Positions 1-7,068 are shown, numbered from the stretch's first letter. The stretch is DNA of 12,005 nucleotides from JBEKTY01 sp049515555 (GCA_049515555.1 JBEKTY010000205.1:1-12005), one strand, 5' to 3'. Notes: generated by a model from the letters alone, not told the origin. Numbers and translations are program-made.

Positions 1-794
1 ATGGAGGTGGGCGCCGGGGAAATATGGTCGCTTTGGAACATCATCTTGCCGCCCGGCCCGACGAAATGCACGAAGGTCTCGAAGTCCCGGCCCATGGGCT
101 CCGCCTCCCAGCGATAGGTAATCCGTGCTGCGAAGCCGGGTCGGCACGCGGCCGGGTTCAGCACACCGGACAGGAGCGTCGGATGTCCCTCGACCACGGC
201 GCCCGGCACCACTTCCACGTCATCTATGTTGATCGAGCCCTGCCGAGGACCGCCCGCCGGGAAGGAGTCCTTGCCGATGTTCAGGCCGAAGCCCTTGGCC
301 GGGCCGTGCCACTTTCCGTCGTTCGCCCCGCCCCAGTGCTCGCCGCCGGCAATGTCCGCGATCTTCAAGACCACTTCCTGCCAGTCTTTGCTGGCGGCCA
401 GCGGCAGGCCGCTCTTCTGGTGGCACTGATCGCTGCTGTCGTTGATCCGCACCCCGATCTTGGTCACGTTGACCGCCTTGATCCACAGTCGGATCTCGGT
501 GAAGTCCCGGCCCGCCAGCGATGCCAGGTCGCGCCACACGCCGACATAGGCGCCGCCCGTCAGGTCGGCCTGGAGCTTGTAGGACCGCTTGCCGCCGTGC
601 GCGCTGAGCGTGTCGATCGCAAAGCTGCCCTTGGCGCCGGGAAACTCCCACCCGGGCACGTAGTCCCATCCCTTGGGTTCGCTCTCGAAATCATCCAACA
701 GGAGCCTCGACGGGGCCTCTTGCGACTCGGCCCGCAGTGTCACAGGCAGGACCAACAGACCGACGAGGGCTGCGATGGTTGTGTGGCGGTACAT
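1..794 (-). CDS. Secreted protein with N-terminal carbohydrate-binding-like domain (3' part outside window)
   Basis: An open frame runs from an ATG at 794-792 leftward off the window edge, giving 264 visible codons. The start is preceded on the minus strand by a purine-rich GGAAGGGGG, a plausible ribosome binding site. Residues 1-22 form a signal peptide (basic MYRHTT, a hydrophobic stretch, then LRA as a likely cleavage site), so the protein should be exported. Residues about 33-197 begin DDFESEPKGWDY and end INIDDVEVV, the pattern of a galactose-binding/CBM-type beta-sandwich, in which 'DDFE...GW' opens and 'DDV.V' closes the fold. A second module starts near residue 200; its 'FVHF...MMFQSDH' pattern resembles a beta-sandwich that I have seen beside carbohydrate-active domains. 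The C-terminal domain that would define the activity is missing. It is divergent from the next gene, with about 520 bases of repeat-rich DNA between them. Fold assignment is by pattern only; function is unknown. Confidence 0.8.
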   Translation of the reverse strand, partial: MYRHTTIAALVGLLVLPVTLRAESQEAPSRLLLDDFESEPKGWDYVPGWEFPGAKGSFAIDTLSAHGGKRSYKLQADLTGGAYVGVWRDLASLAGRDFTEIRLWIKAVNVTKIGVRINDSSDQCHQKSGLPLAASKDWQEVVLKIADIAGGEHWGGANDGKWHGPAKGFGLNIGKDSFPAGGPRQGSINIDDVEVVPGAVVEGHPTLLSGVLNPAACRPGFAARITYRWEAEPMGRDFETFVHFVGPGGKMMFQSDHISPAPTS

Positions 795-874
795 GGGCGA
801 AACGCCCCCTTCCGTTATCCGAGATTGTCCATTTGCAATAAATGTGAGGCCGGCTCAGGCGCGCACTGCCAGCC

Positions 875-880
875 ATTGTA
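875..880 (-). promoter_or_regulatory. Possible extended -10 element for the minus-strand secreted-protein gene
   Basis: Read on the minus strand this site is TACAAT, preceded by TGG, which makes an extended -10 (TGnTACAAT). No good -35 hexamer is seen at the usual distance. It would start a transcript about 70 bases upstream of the ATG at 794. Prediction by eye only. Confidence 0.28.
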
Positions 881-988
881 CCAAGAAACGCTCCCCTCTG
901 GGAGAGACGTGACCGCGCGAGGGATTTTGATGCCCGAACCATGCCGCTCGCGCGTGTCCGGCAGCCTTGACCAGGAAAATGCCGCTGA

Positions 989-1132
989 GGGCCCGCGAAA
1001 GAACAGGTTTGACAATTGGGTGGCACGCCCTGAGGAACGAAGGGCGTGGACGGCCCGCAAACCACGCCCTTCGCTCCGCTCAGGGACGTGCCACCCGTTG
1101 GACAATTGTAAAGGTTGTTTTTTCGCGGGCCC
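989..1132. repeat. 144-base nested imperfect palindrome
   Basis: The outer arms are GGGCCCGCGAAA (989-1000) and its exact complement TTTCGCGGGCCC (1121-1132). Next inward, GACAATTG (1011-1018) is matched by CAATTGTC-type sequence around 1101-1108. The inner arms, 1018-1049 and 1062-1096, are GGGTGGCACG...GGGCGTGG and its imperfect complement, with a 12-base loop at 1050-1061. The whole block could fold into one long hairpin or cruciform. It shares no arm sequence with the other repeat family in this window. It may be a miniature non-autonomous element (MITE-like), but no transposase gene or target-site duplication is visible. Confidence 0.75.
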
Positions 1133-1188
1133 TGACAATCGACATCGGCCCGCTGACGGGGTAAGATTGTGGCCGCGCCGCCAGCGCG

Positions 1189-1290
1189 TAACCGTTCACG
1201 GCATGGAAAGTAGCACGCCACACTCCGTGTGCCGTCCGCGGGAGCGGAAAAAGACATGGCGGACGGCACACGGAGTGTGCCTGCTACCTT
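1189..1290 (+). repeat. REP-like hairpin repeat, copy 1
   Basis: The unit has a leader mini-hairpin (CCG-TTCA-CGG, 1192-1201) followed by GCATGGAAAG, then a left arm beginning GTAGCA (from 1210), a 19-base loop (1240-1258) and a right arm ending CCTGCTAC (1259-1287). The arms pair over most of their length; the left arm is slightly degenerate (GCACGCCACAC instead of GCAGGCACAC). Each arm holds its own small palindrome around CACACTCCGTGTG. It lies directly upstream of the TIGR03790-family gene, and the right arm ends about 27 bases before the ATG, so it would lie in that gene's promoter or leader. Copies 2 and 3 are at 2494-2593 and 10811-10905. Confidence 0.85.
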
Positions 1291-1314
1291 GATTTTGATG
1301 AGGACAACGCGAAC

Positions 1315-2517
1315 ATGAAAGCTCCATCGGCAAGCCTCGCCCTGCTCCTGATTCTGGGCCACGCGACCCTCGGCGTGGCCGACCCGCCAACGACCACCCG
1401 CGACACCGATCGCGTGCTGGTTGTTCGGAACGACAATAGCCGCGTTTCCCAGGCGGTGGCCGATGATTATGCCAAGCGGCGGGCCGTGCCGAACGTCCTC
1501 TGCGTGCGGTGCCCGGATAGTGCCGCCAACTCGGAGAACGAGACCATCTCCTATGCGGCCTACGCACAAGCCATCGAGAAGCCCGTTCGCGGCTTCCTGG
1601 CCGCGCATGCCAACATCGACTTCATCGTTCTGACGAAAGGCATCCCCATCCGCATTACGGACGCGCCGGGCCGCGGCCTGGGCAACCGTCGCCCTTCGCT
1701 GGACAGCTTCCTGGCCGCGTTGGACTACGAAAAGGCCCCCGCCGCCGTCAGCATCCGTCTCACCGACAGCGGATTCACCGGCACTGCCTGGGCCAACCGC
1801 TTCTGGAACAGCCCCGCACGGTTCGCACACGCGAAGTTCGGCGGCTACCTCGTTACGCGGCTGGACGGATACACGCCAGCCGACGCCAAGGCGCTTACCA
1901 CGCGGGCCCTGGCCGCCGAACGGCAAACGGGGAAACCGGCGGCCGGCGGCATAATCCTTCTGGATACCTGCCCGGCCTTCGGCTACGCCGACCGCAAGAG
2001 CCAACCCCGCCCCGTAACGGGCGACTCGGGCGAGTTGAACTTCAACGAGTATAACGCCGACCTCGAGCGCGCCGCCGACATCCTTCGCTCGCGGAGCGTG
2101 CCCGTCGAGCTGACCCGGACCGACGTCTTCCAGGGGAAACGCAGCGGGCTGTCGGGATATTGCTCGTGGGGCAGCAACGACCGGCATTACGACGCCGCGG
2201 CCTATCACTCGCTGTGTTTCGCGCCCGGGGCGATCTGCGAGACGGCCGTTTCCACCAGCGCCCGCACCTTCCTGCCCACCAAGGGCGGCCAGTCGCTCAT
2301 CGCCGACCTGATCGCGCAGGGCGCCACCGGGGTGAAGGGTTACACGGACGAGCCGCTCCTGCAAGCGGTGGCCTCGCCCAGTATCCTCTTCGACCGCTAC
2401 ACCCGCGGCTGGACGCTGGCCGAGAGCTTCTACGCGGCCTCGCGCTTCGTGGGCTGGGAGGATATCGTGATCGGCGACCCCCTCTGCCGGCCTTACCGTT
2501 TACGGTATGGAAAGTAG
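1315..2517 (+). CDS. TIGR03790-family secreted protein of unknown function
   Basis: This 400-residue protein matches what I know of the TIGR03790 family, found mainly in Planctomycetes and relatives and not characterised. Residues 1-22 are a signal peptide (lysine, then hydrophobic LALLLILGHATLG, then VADP), so export is expected. Family-like blocks are VLVVRNDNS (34-42), DFIVLTKGIPIRI (102-114), YCSWGSNDRHY (282-292), FAPGAICETAVSTSARTF (302-319), GATGVKGYTDEP (337-348) and WEDIVIGDPLCRPY (381-394). The closing GDPLCRPY resembles the 'GDP.LR' end of gingipain-like (C25) proteases; this is only a hint and no catalytic pair is claimed. The ATG follows GATGAGGA at 1297-1304 with good spacing. 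The last seven residues and the TAG stop lie inside REP-like copy 2, so the original C-terminus may have been altered. It is flanked on both sides by that repeat in the same orientation. Confidence 0.86.
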   Translation: MKAPSASLALLLILGHATLGVADPPTTTRDTDRVLVVRNDNSRVSQAVADDYAKRRAVPNVLCVRCPDSAANSENETISYAAYAQAIEKPVRGFLAAHANIDFIVLTKGIPIRITDAPGRGLGNRRPSLDSFLAALDYEKAPAAVSIRLTDSGFTGTAWANRFWNSPARFAHAKFGGYLVTRLDGYTPADAKALTTRALAAERQTGKPAAGGIILLDTCPAFGYADRKSQPRPVTGDSGELNFNEYNADLERAADILRSRSVPVELTRTDVFQGKRSGLSGYCSWGSNDRHYDAAAYHSLCFAPGAICETAVSTSARTFLPTKGGQSLIADLIAQGATGVKGYTDEPLLQAVASPSILFDRYTRGWTLAESFYAASRFVGWEDIVIGDPLCRPYRLRYGK

Positions 2518-2593
2518 CAGGCACACTCCGTGTGCCGTCCGCCATGCCTTTTTCCATTCCAGCGGACGGCACACGGAGTGTGCCTGCTACCTT
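2494..2593 (+). repeat. REP-like hairpin repeat, copy 2 (overlaps a gene end)
   Basis: The leader hairpin is ACCG-TTTA-CGGT (2495-2506), followed by a perfect 29-bp inverted repeat: left arm 2514-2542, right arm 2562-2590, loop 2543-2561. The copy begins inside the TIGR03790-family gene and provides its TAG stop (2515-2517). It sits between two convergent genes, where a strong hairpin could act as a two-way transcription block or protect mRNA ends. There is no U-tract, so it is not a classic intrinsic terminator. Its loop is the reverse complement of the copy 1 loop (about 14 of 19 positions match when flipped). Confidence 0.88.
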
Positions 2594-2672
2594 GGCGCGG
2601 GTTACCTGCCGGCCCTACCCCGCACGGCGGCAGTAGCCGTTGCCGGGGCCGGGACGGTCGGTTCCGCGACGG

Positions 2673-4136
2673 TCATTGGCTCTTAGCCGACTCTGCGACG
2701 CAGTACAGGTACTTGCTGGAACGGATGAACAATTGGCCGTCGCTGACGGCCGGCGTGCTGCTGAAGTCGCCGCCATCCGCGGCAAAGCGGTTCTGGCCGA
2801 GCAGCTTGAACTCCGGTCCCGTTGCATAGACAAACGCCTCGCCGGAGCGGGCGAGGAAGTAAATCTTCCCGCCGGCCAGGACGGGCGACGAATAGTCCAT
2901 GGAACGCATCATTGCGCCGCCACGGCCGCCGAATCCGCCGCCCGGTTTTCGTGCCGGGCCTCCCGGCCCCGTTTTGCCGGGCTCTGCTTTTCCCGGCCCT
3001 GGCTGTCGCGGCCCTGCCCCGGCCGGCCCCGCGCTCTCGGACGCCGCCGGGCCGCCGACCCGGGTTTGATACACTTGCTTGCCCGTCGCGGCGTCGATGC
3101 AGTTGGCGGTGCGGCTGCCGAACCAGTAGATGCGGCCATTGTCAAAGATGGGCGTGCCGATGCGCGAGCGTTCAGCCCCGCGCCACAGAAGGCCGGTCTG
3201 CGTCACGTCGCCTTCGCCGCCGGCCCGGACGGCCATTGTCCCGCCGCCCCGGGGCCCGGTCTCCAAGACGTAAACTACGTCGTCGTGGGCGAAGGCGCTG
3301 GAGCAAATCGTATCGGTAGACAGCCCCTCGCACTGCCAGCGCGGCTTGCCGTCGTCGGGGTTGAAGCCCCAGAGCTTGGAGGGAACCGCGACCACGAGGT
3401 CCGTCCGCCCCTTTCCGCATTCCACGAGGACCGGCGTACCCCACGTGCCGGCGAAACCGGAGTCCTTCTGACGCCAGACTTCCTTGCCCGTCTCCTTGTT
3501 CAAGGCCACCAGCGACTCGCTCTCGGCGAAGGCCGGCACGATAACGAGGTCCTTGTACAGGATCGGGCTGGAGGCGGAACCCCAGCCATGAACGCCCGAC
3601 CCCCTGCCCACGCCCGTCTGCCAAAGCTGCTTCCCGTCGAGGTCAAACGCCAGCACGCCGCTCTTGCCGAAGAAGACGTACACGCACTGCCCGTCAGAAA
3701 CCGGCGTGTGCGAGGCGTAGCCGTGCTGCGTGAAATTGCCGCTGTAAGGGTCTTCCGGCAACAGCGGCGCGACCGGTTTGTCCCACAGCACGTTGCCCGT
3801 ATCGCGATCGAGGCAGACGAGATGCCGCAGCAGGTCCTTCTGGTCGCCCACGTTGTCGCGATCCACGCCATAGCCCGTCCAGCAGGTGACCAGCACCCGG
3901 TGGCCAACGACGATGGGGCTGGACGAGCCGGGCCCCGGCAACTTGTATTTCCATTTCAAATTCTGCGTTTCGCTCCACTTGACCGGCAGCGGCTGCGTGT
4001 CGGGGCTGATGCCGCGGCCGGCCGCCCCATGAAAACGAGGCCAATCACTGGCCGGGGCAGGGCTGGCGCAAAAGGCCAAGACCGCCAGGCCCAGAGCCGC
4101 TGCGCATACTCGTCTCGCGTAGGTAAGCTTGTTCAT
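2673..4136 (-). CDS. Secreted PQQ-binding-like beta-propeller repeat protein
   Basis: The protein has 487 residues from the ATG at 4136-4134, chosen over an ATG 13 codons upstream because it opens a clear signal peptide (MNKLTYARRVCAAALGLAVLAF, then PAPASDW) and follows GGGGGAAA. The mature part starts DWPRFHG, the usual opening of planctomycete PQQ-like (BamB/quinoprotein-fold) proteins. Blade motifs recur: LVCLDRDTGNVLWDKPV (106-122), LAFDLDGKQLWQTGVG (162-177), LVALNKETGKEVWRQK (209-224), LWGFNPDDGKPRWQCEG (255-271) and CIDAATGKQVYQT (346-358). These alternate with 'SSPI/TPV' entries typical of seven- or eight-blade propellers. Residues 361-408 are a Gly/Pro/Ala/Lys-rich insertion between blades. 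No residues for cofactor-dependent catalysis can be confirmed, so binding or scaffolding is as likely as an enzyme. It follows the alpha/beta hydrolase gene by 94 bases on the same strand, probably as part of one operon. Confidence 0.91.
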   Translation of the reverse strand: MNKLTYARRVCAAALGLAVLAFCASPAPASDWPRFHGAAGRGISPDTQPLPVKWSETQNLKWKYKLPGPGSSSPIVVGHRVLVTCWTGYGVDRDNVGDQKDLLRHLVCLDRDTGNVLWDKPVAPLLPEDPYSGNFTQHGYASHTPVSDGQCVYVFFGKSGVLAFDLDGKQLWQTGVGRGSGVHGWGSASSPILYKDLVIVPAFAESESLVALNKETGKEVWRQKDSGFAGTWGTPVLVECGKGRTDLVVAVPSKLWGFNPDDGKPRWQCEGLSTDTICSSAFAHDDVVYVLETGPRGGGTMAVRAGGEGDVTQTGLLWRGAERSRIGTPIFDNGRIYWFGSRTANCIDAATGKQVYQTRVGGPAASESAGPAGAGPRQPGPGKAEPGKTGPGGPARKPGGGFGGRGGAMMRSMDYSSPVLAGGKIYFLARSGEAFVYATGPEFKLLGQNRFAADGGDFSSTPAVSDGQLFIRSSKYLYCVAESAKSQ

Positions 4137-4230
4137 AACTTTCCCCCAAGAGGTTCTCGTGGTGGTTAATAGCACAGTTGGAAATAGACGCGGCGTCTCG
4201 CCGCGGCGGACGGGCGCTGAACCCGCAGCC

Positions 4231-5136
4231 CTATTTCAGGTGCTTGTCGAAGAACTCCTCGATCCTCTTGCGGCTCTCGGGGGTCGTGAACCCGGGACCG
4301 CCGTGCCCGTTCTTCGGCACGCGGACCAGCGTGCTCTGGGCGCTCGCCTTCCGCAACGCCTCGTCCAGCAGCTCGCTCTGGTTCATGGGCACCAGCTTAT
4401 CCTCCTCGCCGTGCATGATGAGGAAGGGCGCGGAGTCCTTGCCGACATAGATGATGGGGTTGGCCTTGGCGGCGAGTTCTAATCGGTCCCGCACCGGACC
4501 GCCGACGAGCTTTGCCATTGGTGAGTCGGGCTTGTCCTGCCAGCCGCCCATCTGGCTGAAGTCGGTCGGTCCGAACCAGTCCACGACGCACTGCACCCGG
4601 CTGGACTGATCGAGGTTCCCGCCCTGGCCTTCCAGTTCCTTCACGCCGCCGGTCGTACCCAAGAGGGCCACCAGGTGCCCGCCCGCCGATGCGCCCCACA
4701 CGCCGACGTGAGCGGCATCGAGGCCGTACTTCCGGGCGTTGGCCCGCAGCCAGCGGATGGCCGCCTTGCAGTCTTCGATCTGGGCCGGGAACACCGCGTG
4801 CTGGCTGAAGCGGTAGTTGATGCTCGCCGCCGCGTAGCCCTTGCCCACCAGCGGCACCGCCGGACAGCCCTCCTTGCTGCCGGCCGACCAGCCGCCCCCG
4901 TGAATCCAGACGATGACCGGCAGCGGGTGGTCGGCCTTGTCGGGCAGGTACAGATCGAGCTTGTTGCGGGCGTGCCCGCCAACGATATACTCCAGGTCGC
5001 GGTGGACCTGTATGCCCGGAGGCAAGGCCGGCTTGGCTGCCGCTGGCTGCGGCTTCGCCTTGGGCTCGTCCGCCGCCGGAACCGCCGAACCGCCCAGTGC
5101 CACGATGATGCCGATGAGCCAAACTCGCCTGTTCAT
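4231..5136 (-). CDS. Secreted alpha/beta hydrolase (BD-FAE / esterase-lipase-like)
   Basis: The protein has 301 residues from the ATG at 5136-5134. A longer in-frame start at 5328 would add 64 residues without protein-like character and hide the signal peptide (MNRRVWLIGIIVALGGSAVPAAD), so the short start is preferred. The oxyanion-hole motif HGGGW is at 79-83. The nucleophile elbow G-A-S-A-G-G puts the catalytic serine at 150. The likely acid is Asp246 (in HGEEDKLVP) and the base His278 (in PKNGHGG). These are the features of the HSL/BD-FAE branch of alpha/beta hydrolases, which cleave ester bonds, often acetyl or feruloyl esters on plant polysaccharides. The 'V.RDLEYIVGGHARNKLDLYLP' start pattern is common in planctomycete carbohydrate esterases. 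The triad is complete, so an active periplasmic or extracellular esterase is expected; the substrate is unknown. It is the first gene of a likely two-gene unit with the beta-propeller gene. Confidence 0.92.
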   Translation of the reverse strand: MNRRVWLIGIIVALGGSAVPAADEPKAKPQPAAAKPALPPGIQVHRDLEYIVGGHARNKLDLYLPDKADHPLPVIVWIHGGGWSAGSKEGCPAVPLVGKGYAAASINYRFSQHAVFPAQIEDCKAAIRWLRANARKYGLDAAHVGVWGASAGGHLVALLGTTGGVKELEGQGGNLDQSSRVQCVVDWFGPTDFSQMGGWQDKPDSPMAKLVGGPVRDRLELAAKANPIIYVGKDSAPFLIMHGEEDKLVPMNQSELLDEALRKASAQSTLVRVPKNGHGGPGFTTPESRKRIEEFFDKHLK

Positions 5137-5333
5137 GGTGCGCCTGCCTGTAAGCGGGAAATTGAAGACCGTCAAGCCCATATTAGGGCATAGGCAACAC
5201 GCGGATGTCAAGTGCCGCGGTTTGACGCCTTCGCCTTTTCGCCCCAGGAAACCGCCGACAAGAGGGGCGCGGCACAGCCCGGCCACGAGCTTCGCTGAGC
5301 GGGCCGCGCATTTCTTCGTCACCCACACAGCTT

Positions 5334-5374
5334 CCCCTCACCCCGGCCCTCTCCCGGAGGGAAAGGCGGACCGC
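5334..5374 (-). repeat. Short GC palindromic intergenic repeat (copy A)
   Basis: On the minus strand this reads as TTTCCCTCCGGGAGAGG followed by GGGGTGAGGGG, and matches the block at 10067-10105 (TCTCCCTCCGGGAGAGG, then GGGTGAGGG). The CTCCCGGAGGG core is self-complementary. Similar short palindromes are widespread between genes in many GC-rich bacteria. The role is unknown. Confidence 0.65.
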
Positions 5375-5617
5375 AACGCCGGCACGGCGTTTTCGGCGAT
5401 CGCAAACTCGATCAGCCATTAGCCCCCGCTTCGCAATGGCGCGGTGCGGGGCCGCGCCGCAGGCCTCCAGCAAGCCCCGCGGGTTCTCCGCGAAGGTCCC
5501 CGGCAGCCTCGGGAACTTGTCGCGGCTCGGCCCCGTGGAAGACGATCCCACGCCGCCACGACAAGCTCAACGCAGTGCTCTGGCAAACCATAATTCCGGC
5601 AACTTCCGCCAGGGCGT

Positions 5618-5646
5618 TTGACAAGCCGCAATCCTCGGATCAAGAT
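5618..5646 (+). promoter_or_regulatory. Weak promoter candidate upstream of the HEAT-repeat gene
   Basis: A perfect -35 hexamer TTGACA (5618-5623) is followed after 17 bases by CAAGAT, only a 3 of 6 match to a -10. It would leave a leader of about 75 bases before the ATG at 5729. Weak evidence. Confidence 0.22.
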
Positions 5647-5728
5647 GGCAGTTGTCGGCCCGCCGCCGAGGCTTCCGGCAGGCATGACGAGGGTATGAAC
5701 CCCGCCAACGATCACGGAGCAAAGCACC

Positions 5729-6721
5729 ATGAACCGACTCTTGCTGTCTATGAGTCTCTCCTTATTCTGTTTCACCTGGCAGGGCCATGCGATTACCGCG
5801 GAACCTGCCGCCCCGCCCGCCGCCGGCGAGTACGCGGCGGGCATGAGTTCCATGTCGCTGTCGGTGGGAGAATCCGGCACTCTGTCGAAATACGTCGTTC
5901 CGGAACTGACCAAACTGCTGACGGACGGTCGCGAACCGGTTCGTGTTTGGGCGGCCGAGGCCCTTGGCGGCATGGCCGCCGACGCCAACGATGCCGTTCC
6001 CGCCCTGAGCGCACTTCTCGCCGACCAGGAGCCGTCGGTGCGCAGCACGGCCGCCAGGGCCTTGGGCCACATCGGTCCCAAATCGAAGACCGCCCTTCCG
6101 GCCCTCGTGTCGCTGCTGGAAGATTGCAACTGGCTGGTCCGCAGTTCGGCCGCCGAGACGCTGGGCAAACTGAAGACCGACACCCGGCCGTACGCTGCCG
6201 AACTGGTGCGCATGCTGCACGACGGCCGCTGGGACGTGCGCCGCCGCGCATGTGAAGTCCTGGGATTCATTGGTCCTGGCGACAAAGAGGCCCTTGCCGC
6301 GTTGACCGCGCACGTGGCCGACTGCGACCCGGTGGTGCGCATCGCGGCCGCCGAGGCCCTCACCCGCGTCTGTGCCCGTCCGGAGGCGGCCATCCCCGCC
6401 ATCGACCGCCTGTACCGCGACGTGCATCCCGGCGTTCGGCGCTATGTGGCCGACCTCACCGGCAGCATGGGCTCCGCCGCGAAGACGGCGGTTCCCGCAC
6501 TGACCCGGCAGCTTCGCGACGAGGAACCGGACGTTCGCATGGCGGCCGCCGAAGCTTTGGGACAGATCGGTCCCGCCGCTTCCTCGGCCGTTCCCGCGCT
6601 CCAGCAGCAACTCGTGCAAGGCATCTCCACCGATCGCCGCGCGGCGATCAAGGCGCTAACGAATATCAAGAAGGTCGAGCCCGTGCCCGCGGCCCCCGAC
6701 GCTCCGCCGCAACCGCGGTAG
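5729..6721 (+). CDS. Secreted HEAT-repeat protein
   Basis: The protein has 330 residues. The ATG at 5729 follows GGAG (5716-5719) at normal spacing. Residues 1-24 form a signal peptide (MNRLLLSMSLSLFCFTW...AITA), placing it in the periplasm or outside. From residue 57 to about 313 there are eight HEAT/PBS-lyase-like units with a regular period near 33 residues. Each opens with a V/L-PAL..LL helix (57, 90, 123, 157, 189, 222, 255, 288) and continues with 'VR..AAEALG.IGP'. Such right-handed helical solenoids bind other proteins; no catalytic residues are expected or seen. The tail is proline/alanine rich. Phycobilisome-lyase-type repeats belong to the same superfamily, but nothing suggests bilin chemistry here. 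A hairpin spans the stop codon. The next gene is 348 bases downstream on the same strand; a shared transcript is not evident. Confidence 0.92.
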   Translation: MNRLLLSMSLSLFCFTWQGHAITAEPAAPPAAGEYAAGMSSMSLSVGESGTLSKYVVPELTKLLTDGREPVRVWAAEALGGMAADANDAVPALSALLADQEPSVRSTAARALGHIGPKSKTALPALVSLLEDCNWLVRSSAAETLGKLKTDTRPYAAELVRMLHDGRWDVRRRACEVLGFIGPGDKEALAALTAHVADCDPVVRIAAAEALTRVCARPEAAIPAIDRLYRDVHPGVRRYVADLTGSMGSAAKTAVPALTRQLRDEEPDVRMAAAEALGQIGPAASSAVPALQQQLVQGISTDRRAAIKALTNIKKVEPVPAAPDAPPQPR

Positions 6722-6757
6722 CCGACCGTTCCACGCCGACTGTGAACGGCTGCCGCG
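6714..6757 (+). terminator. Hairpin across the HEAT-repeat gene's stop codon
   Basis: CGCGGTAGCCG (6714-6724) can pair with CGGCTGCCGCG (6747-6757), an 11-bp stem with one G-U pair and a 22-base loop. It begins at the very end of the gene and includes the TAG stop. No U-tract follows, so it may be a stabilising or weak terminating structure rather than a classic terminator. Confidence 0.38.
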
Positions 6758-7068
6758 CGATTATTACCGAGGTGTCCAGCTCGCCGCTTCTTGCGACAGG
6801 AGTCGCACCACGCCACGCGACAGTCGGCGTCATGTCTTGTAAGTGATGGTTAAATTGTGACTTAGAGATAGCTTGCCCGTGATGGGAGCCAGGCGAGTGC
6901 TTCTGGCTTCGACGAAAAAATGAGACTGGTTCTTTTCAGCAGCGTGCATTGGTAATAATATTGGTTCATCGACGCCTGTCAGCAACGGCAACGCACGCGG
7001 CAAGGGTGTCTCGCGAGTGCGTTCCAGCCTGTTCGCTAACCACAGACTTTGCATCAAGGAAGCCGGGC
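6722..7068. other. Intergenic region with AT-richer upstream segment
   Basis: About 347 bases lie between the HEAT-repeat gene and the calpain-like gene. The part at 6836-6965 is clearly more AT-rich than its surroundings (for example TTGGTAATAATATTGG at 6949-6964) and is the most likely promoter area for the calpain gene, though no clean -35/-10 pair could be picked. No coding frame is credible; an in-frame TTG start at 6949 would only extend the calpain gene without adding a recognised feature. Confidence 0.5.

Larger units (their letters stand above)
795..1314. other. Intergenic region between divergent genes, filled by palindromic repeats
   Basis: About 520 bases separate the divergent genes starting at 794 (-) and 1315 (+). 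No credible coding frame is seen; long frames through it extend into neighbouring genes in the wrong frame and translate palindromes. It holds a candidate promoter near 875, a short GC palindrome at 891-906 (CTCCCCTCTGGGAGAG) that may be a fragment of the CTCCCGGAGGG-type repeat found elsewhere in the window, a 144-base nested palindrome (989-1132), and REP-like copy 1 (1189-1290). Nothing is recognised in 1133-1188. Confidence 0.7.
5137..5728. other. Non-coding stretch between divergent genes
   Basis: About 590 bases lie between the starts of the hydrolase (-) and the HEAT-repeat gene (+). It contains a short inverted repeat around 5176-5189 (GCCC-ATATTA-GGGC), which could be an operator near the hydrolase promoter, and the GC palindromic repeat at 5334-5374. 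Several frames stay open through 5402-5625 on both strands, but none shows a recognisable protein or a convincing start; high GC explains the lack of stops. A gene remnant there cannot be excluded. Confidence 0.55.

Noticed and set aside
24..1292. 422-codon plus-strand frame at the left edge
   Set aside because: Antisense to the secreted-protein gene with a good signal peptide, then runs through intergenic palindromes; low protein-like character.
691..2364. 557-codon open frame on the minus strand
   Set aside because: It lies antisense to the TIGR03790-family gene and runs through both palindromic repeats; the translation has no domain or signal peptide and is explained by high GC.
1189..2593. 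CRISPR-like array from repeated arms
   Set aside because: The repeats are inverted pairs separated by a gene or by 19-base loops of related sequence, without regularly spaced unique spacers or cas genes.
2494..2593. Classic rho-independent terminator
   Set aside because: The hairpin is long and perfect but no T-run follows on either strand; kept as a repeat with a possible end-marking role.
2640..4169. 509-codon open frame on the plus strand
   Set aside because: Antisense shadow of the PQQ-like beta-propeller gene, whose blade motifs are clear on the minus strand.
4231..5328. Longer start for the alpha/beta hydrolase at 5328
   Set aside because: The additional 64 residues are unlike protein, cover intergenic DNA and would bury a clear signal peptide starting at 5136.
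5419..6402. 327-codon minus-strand frame
   Set aside because: Mostly the antisense of the HEAT-repeat gene; serine/arginine-rich translation typical of a shadow frame.
6949..7068. TTG start at 6949 for the calpain-like protein
   Set aside because: The ATG at 7069 has a well-spaced AAGGA and begins the basic N-terminus; the upstream extension lies in an AT-rich promoter-like segment.
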